Source: Paenibacillus sp. FSL K6-1330 (GTDB lineage Bacteria > Bacillota > Bacilli > Paenibacillales > Paenibacillaceae). From it: DNA of 64,000 nucleotides. Positions 60,468 to 64,000 of this stretch are shown piece by piece. The notes under the pieces were generated by a model. That model was not told where the DNA came from, searched no databases, and was given only the letters and a program-made list of their open reading frames with translations. The position numbers were made by a program, and so were the translations under genes. The stretch is from positions 5,717,501-5,781,500 of the forward strand of contig NZ_CP150269.1 in the NCBI RefSeq assembly GCF_037976825.1, written 5' to 3'. The number at the start of each line of letters is the position of its first letter. The first letter of the stretch is position 1.

Positions 60468-60775
60468 GGTTAATCCCTTCCTTTTCTATATGAAATGCAC
60501 CCTGTACTGCTTCAAAGGAACATTCGGCAGAGCGGTGTATACCCATTGTAACTGGTACCATCTGCTAATGCCATTCCTTCCTTAATATATGAGTACATCC
60601 TGTGCTTGGGCGTCTATTTGTAGTTTACCCTTAGGACTACGAAGCGAATCAGTTTCGCAAACCTTTCGTCTTGCCAAAAAATTATACAAAATTCGCGAAA
60701 AAACGTTATACTAGGTAATACCAAGCAAAAAAGTTGGCTTTGTTTTTCTTCTATTATATTTGGGGGTGACCATCC
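60468..60775. other. Divergent dps/mtnK intergenic region
   Basis: A 308-bp gap. It holds the dps promoter side (not placed) and, near mtnK, a promoter-like pair described separately. No SAM-I (S-box) aptamer features such as GGAGGGA with the GAAACC-GGCAACC core are visible. No gene is seen. Confidence 0.5.
60683..60712 (+). promoter_or_regulatory. Candidate SigA promoter of mtnKA
   Basis: TATACA at 60683-60688 and TATACT at 60707-60712 are separated by 18 bp. The resulting leader would be about 55-60 nt, too short for a SAM riboswitch. A GGGGGTGA ribosome site precedes mtnK. Confidence 0.4.
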
Positions 60776-61999
60776 ATGTCTGCATATCATCCGTTGAACG
60801 CGGAAGAAGCTATACAATTAGCTAAAAGTATACCGGGCCGGTTCCCGGACCATGCCGAGCTCGAATGCCGCGAAATCGGCGACGGCAATCTCAATCTGGT
60901 GTTTCATGTCACCGCCAAAAATACAACTGATAGTATCATTATCAAGCAAGCTGTTCCTTATGCAAAAGTTGTAGGCGAATCCTGGCCGCTGTCTCTCGAC
61001 CGGGCCCGCATCGAACGTCTCGCGCTGGAGACAGAGTACTCCATTTGCCCCGACCTCGTGCCCAAAGTATACGGTTATTCGGATGAGCTCGCCTACACGG
61101 TAATGGAAGACCTGAGCGAGTATACCATCATGCGCAAAGGCCTGATCGAAGGCAATGCCTATCCGAAGTTCGCAGAGCATATTGGCCGCTTCATGGCCAG
61201 AACCCTGTTCTACACGTCGGATCTGGGGATGAACCAACAGAAGAAGAAGGAACTTGCCGGCCGCTTTGTCAATCCGGATTTATGCAAAATCACCGAAGAT
61301 TTAATCTTCGAAGATCCATACCGCGAATCCACCAATAACAATTATGCGCAGAGCATCGCCGATGAAGCCGAAGCCCTCCGTGCCGACCTGCCGCTTCACT
61401 TTGAAGTCGCGCTGCTTCGGGAGAAGTTTCTGACTCATGCACAGGCTCTGCTGCACGGGGATCTGCATACAGGCAGCATCTTCGTCACGCCGGAATCGAC
61501 CAAGGTCATCGACCCGGAATTTGCTTATTTCGGCCCGATGGGATTCGATATCGGTGCGGTCATCGGCAATCTGCTGCTCAACTATGCGGCGCAGCCGGGC
61601 TGGAGTCAGGACGAGCATACGATGGCGGCCCAGGAAGCCAGACTCCTCGAGATGGCAAGCGACGTGTGGACCCACTTCGAGAACAACTTCCGCATGCTGT
61701 GGAACGATGATCTCTTGGACGAAATGTCCCGAACACCAGGTTATCAGGACCATTATGTATCACAGATTTTGAAGGACACCGCAGGATTCGCAGGCTGCAA
61801 AATGATCCGGCGCATCGTCGGATTGTCCCATGTTGCAGACATTGACACCATACCCGATGATAAGGCCAGAGAAGCTGCGCAGCGCAAAGCGCTTGCCATC
61901 GGCAAAAATCTCGTGCGTCATCATCGCAGCATCAAGTCCTTTGAGGACATTTTAACTTTGATCACACAAGCAACTACAGGAAATGAGGTATCGATATGA
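60776..61999 (+). CDS. mtnK: S-methyl-5-thioribose kinase
   Basis: A 407-residue kinase of the methionine salvage pathway. It has the choline-kinase-like fold: a Lys in [11 protein letters not shown], the catalytic loop [14 protein letters not shown] with HGDLH, and [15 protein letters not shown] as the metal-binding DxE. It phosphorylates methylthioribose to methylthioribose-1-phosphate for MtnA. The stop overlaps mtnA by 4 nt. Confidence 0.96.
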   Translation: MSAYHPLNAEEAIQLAKSIPGRFPDHAELECREIGDGNLNLVFHVTAKNTTDSIIIKQAVPYAKVVGESWPLSLDRARIERLALETEYSICPDLVPKVYGYSDELAYTVMEDLSEYTIMRKGLIEGNAYPKFAEHIGRFMARTLFYTSDLGMNQQKKKELAGRFVNPDLCKITEDLIFEDPYRESTNNNYAQSIADEAEALRADLPLHFEVALLREKFLTHAQALLHGDLHTGSIFVTPESTKVIDPEFAYFGPMGFDIGAVIGNLLLNYAAQPGWSQDEHTMAAQEARLLEMASDVWTHFENNFRMLWNDDLLDEMSRTPGYQDHYVSQILKDTAGFAGCKMIRRIVGLSHVADIDTIPDDKAREAAQRKALAIGKNLVRHHRSIKSFEDILTLITQATTGNEVSI

Positions 62000-63075
62000 G
62001 CGGTATGACTACCGGCAATGCCAGCACCTATGAACCGCTAAGCTCGGTTTATTGGGGGGGAGACCATCTGGTCCTACTGGACCAGCGTTTACTCCCGGAA
62101 GAGATCGTCTATCTCCAACTCTTCACACCGGAGGAAGTCTGGGAAGGCATTCACTCCATGAAAGTCCGCGGCGCGCCGGCTATCGGCATCGCGGCAGCAT
62201 TCGGCGCGGTCCTTGGCGGCATGCAGGTTGAAGCCAGCGATAACGAGGGATGGCTGCAGCAAGTCGTAAAAACTTGCGCTTATCTCGCCACTTCCAGACC
62301 GACGGCCGTCAATCTGTTCTGGGCGCTGGACCGTATCAAGCTTGCGGCTGAGAAGCTGGCAGAATCGAAACTGGATACGGCCGGACTGAATGCATCGCTG
62401 CTCGCCGAAGCCGAGGCTATTCGGGCCGAGGACGAGGATGTATGCCGCCGCATCGGCGAAAACGCGCTGCCGTTCTTCAAAGAGGGTATGGGTGTGCTTA
62501 CCCACTGCAACGCGGGCGGACTGGCGACTGCCAAGTACGGGACCGCACTGGCACCGATGTACCTCGCTCATGAGCAAGGGATGAACATCAAGGTGTTCGC
62601 CGATGAGACAAGACCTGTCCTGCAAGGCGCGCGTTTAACTGCTTTTGAACTCCAGCAGGCGGGGATCGACGTGACACTGCTGGCAGATAACATGGCCGCC
62701 ATGGTCATGTCCAAAGGGTGGATACAAGCGGTGATCGTCGGTACGGATCGCGTTGCCGCAAACGGTGATGTCGCCAATAAGATCGGTACGTACGGGGTCG
62801 CGGTTCTGGCTAAAGCTCACGGCATTCCTTTCTACGTGGCGTGCCCGCTGTCCACGATTGATCTGAATACGAAGACAGGTGCCGATATTCCGATTGAGGA
62901 GCGTCCTGCGGAAGAGATCACGGAAGGTTTCGGCAAGCGCACAACCCCGCAAGGCGTAAAAGTGTACAACCCTGCCTTCGACATTACGCCGAATGAGTAT
63001 GTGACAGCGATCATTACGGAAAAAGGCGTCGTGCAGGCTCCTTATCATGAGAGCTTAAAAAGCTTGTTCGAATAG
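61996..63075 (+). CDS. mtnA: S-methyl-5-thioribose-1-phosphate isomerase
   Basis: A 359-residue isomerase of the eIF2B-alpha-like fold. Conserved segments are [29 protein letters not shown], the catalytic Cys region [17 protein letters not shown] and the catalytic Asp in [17 protein letters not shown]. It turns methylthioribose-1-phosphate into methylthioribulose-1-phosphate. It forms the mtnKA operon and ends in a strong terminator. Confidence 0.97.
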   Translation: MSGMTTGNASTYEPLSSVYWGGDHLVLLDQRLLPEEIVYLQLFTPEEVWEGIHSMKVRGAPAIGIAAAFGAVLGGMQVEASDNEGWLQQVVKTCAYLATSRPTAVNLFWALDRIKLAAEKLAESKLDTAGLNASLLAEAEAIRAEDEDVCRRIGENALPFFKEGMGVLTHCNAGGLATAKYGTALAPMYLAHEQGMNIKVFADETRPVLQGARLTAFELQQAGIDVTLLADNMAAMVMSKGWIQAVIVGTDRVAANGDVANKIGTYGVAVLAKAHGIPFYVACPLSTIDLNTKTGADIPIEERPAEEITEGFGKRTTPQGVKVYNPAFDITPNEYVTAIITEKGVVQAPYHESLKSLFE

Positions 63076-63108
63076 CCGCCATATCCGAATGTTTTATGGC
63101 ATCATAAA

Positions 63109-63149
63109 ACGGACAAACGGCCCTCCAGCCGTATTGTCCGTGTTTTTTT
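63109..63149 (+). terminator. Terminator of mtnKA
   Basis: A two-part stem ACGGACAA/TTGTCCGT and ACGGC/GCCGT is followed by TTTTTTT, 34 nt after the mtnA stop. Confidence 0.93.
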
Positions 63150-63248
63150 GCGGTTTGCATGTTAGTGCATTTAGAGTTGATACTTTCTTATCTCTAAAAA
63201 AAGAGCGATCCGCACGGGAATCACTCTTGTAACGTAAGGATACATGAC

Positions 63249-63551
63249 TCATAACATGCGTAGGATCGCATCCTTGCCAGCCAAGCCAGGATGAATGCCC
63301 CATTTCTCCGCCTCCAGGGTTACCGATTCCAGCGGCGCCTCCAGCAGTTGCTCCAATGTGCGAACCCCTACGGCTCTTCCTGCGATAATCTTGCGGTCCG
63401 CAAGCTTTTCGTTAAGAAGGCCCACATCGAGTGCACCGCACATAATATAGCCGCGGGAAGTGTATACGGCCAGCAGCGTTGTTTTCGGAAGCTGTACCTC
63501 GACGCCCATAACAATATGTCCTTCAATATCGATCGGCAGTAAAGTCACCAA
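63249..63551 (-). CDS. yunC: DUF1805 family protein YunC
   Basis: About 100 residues with the DUF1805 pattern: LPIDIEGHIVMGVEVQLPKTTLLAV, RGYIMCGALDVGLL and AGRAVGVRTLEQLL. TTG 63551 is taken since GGGGAGG lies 10 nt upstream and it matches the usual N-terminus of the family; TTG 63557 or 63560 are alternatives. Function is unknown. In Bacillus it neighbours yunD, whose homologue is 12 kb away here. Confidence 0.85.
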   Translation of the reverse strand: MVTLLPIDIEGHIVMGVEVQLPKTTLLAVYTSRGYIMCGALDVGLLNEKLADRKIIAGRAVGVRTLEQLLEAPLESVTLEAEKWGIHPGLAGKDAILRML

Positions 63552-63609
63552 TATCAACAAACCTCCCCTCGCGTCGGCTTAGAATTATGTTTATTCTTTT
63601 GCAACCGAC

Positions 63610-63664
63610 ATGGTGCGAATGTCTCTGATATTATGCATTCCAACCTACGTATATGGTGCGAATG
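63610..63664. repeat. Pair of 12-bp direct repeats
   Basis: ATGGTGCGAATG occurs at 63610-63621 and again at 63653-63664, starting 43 bp apart, in the gene-free stretch between yunC and the last gene. Spacing is near four helical turns, compatible with an operator or a chance duplication. Confidence 0.6.
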
Positions 63665-63771
63665 ACTCGTAAGTCAATAGAATAAAGATGAAATACATAT
63701 GACATTAGGACTATTATTATTCGAAAATTATGGTATATTTGATTCAGTAGAAAACATGTGAAAGCTGGTGA

Positions 63772-64000
63772 ATGATAAAAGCTATGAACACAATTCCTGT
63801 CACCGATGATAACGGCTTTTTATTCAACGTTGATATTCTGGTCAAGAGTTCCTCCAACGCACTGGCTTTGCAATATTTGCTAGAGATGCTGAACGACAAG
63901 GCTGAAGTCGTCGATTTCCGGGTTAAGTCCGGAATGGAACTTGGAGAAATTATCAACACCTTGGTTCAAGCCAAGAAAGATTCCGTTATTAGCAAAGCTT
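63772..64000 (+). CDS. Unknown protein, cut by the right edge
   Basis: An open frame of 76 codons to the window end. Two in-frame ATGs exist at 63772 and 63784; GGTGA directly precedes the first, and neither has a strong ribosome site. The predicted start is IPVTDDNGFLFNVDILVKSSSN, followed by an ALALQYLLEMLNDKAEVVDFRVKSGMELG segment, a mixed alpha/beta pattern. I do not recognise a family. It is soluble as far as visible. Confidence 0.6.
   Translation, partial: MIKAMNTIPVTDDNGFLFNVDILVKSSSNALALQYLLEMLNDKAEVVDFRVKSGMELGEIINTLVQAKKDSVISKA

Noticed and set aside
60600..60775. SAM riboswitch upstream of mtnK
   Set aside because: Expected by analogy with Bacillus, but no aptamer core or anti-terminator was found.

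Overview
The window reads as a chromosomal segment of an endospore-forming, low-to-mid G+C Firmicute, most likely Paenibacillus or a close relative. The reasons are the density of sporulation genes (ytrH/ytrI, two YtvI-type membrane proteins, cotJABC, five YheC/YheD-type ATP-grasp proteins), strong AGGAGG ribosome binding sites with frequent TTG/GTG starts, and the conserved Bacillales block dnaE - accDA - pyk - fxsA - ytvI - citZ - icd - mdh. No rRNA, tRNA, CRISPR array, prophage or intact insertion sequence was seen.

Layout. 1-6 kb: phosphate regulon, with pstC (cut by the left edge) and pstS behind a four-repeat PhoP box, a soluble CBS-pair/methyl-accepting protein, and a PhoP/PhoR-type pair whose kinase gene lies upstream of the regulator gene. 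6-11 kb: a bile-acid/sodium symporter-family carrier, a one-chain class I fumarase, a small beta/gamma-crystallin-like protein, a stress-type SDR and a small membrane protein. 11-14.5 kb: citZ-icd-mdh, with a CcpA cre site in the citZ leader. 14.9-25.3 kb: ytvI, fxsA, a thioesterase, pyk, accDA, a PgpA-like protein and dnaE. 25.4-30.4 kb: ytrHI, ytpI, ytoI and yheA/yheB relatives. 30.5-37.2 kb: a tightly coupled operon of five different YheC/YheD ATP-grasp proteins with a GNAT protein inserted before the last. 37-41 kb: HAD phosphatase, small membrane proteins and a second two-component system. 41-46 kb: cotJABC, a second YtvI-like protein, a CNNM/CorC-type protein and the radical SAM protein YfkAB. 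46-54 kb: an MMPL transporter, two HD-GYP proteins, uppP, a YunD-like phosphoesterase and a MoaD-MoaE fusion. 54-60 kb: sufCDSUB, a candidate structured RNA and dps. 60.7-64 kb: mtnK-mtnA, yunC and a truncated unknown gene.

How the parts work together. The left end is a phosphate-sensing and uptake unit. The TCA genes citZ, icd, mdh and fumarase, plus pyk and accDA, give central carbon flow under probable carbon-catabolite control. The suf operon and dps serve Fe-S assembly and iron storage/oxidative protection; class I fumarase is one likely Fe-S client. The ATP-grasp operon, cotJ, ytr and ytvI genes point to spore coat and envelope assembly. The least explained items are the expanded ATP-grasp/GNAT operon, the multi-helix RNA between dps and sufC, and the fused molybdopterin synthase.
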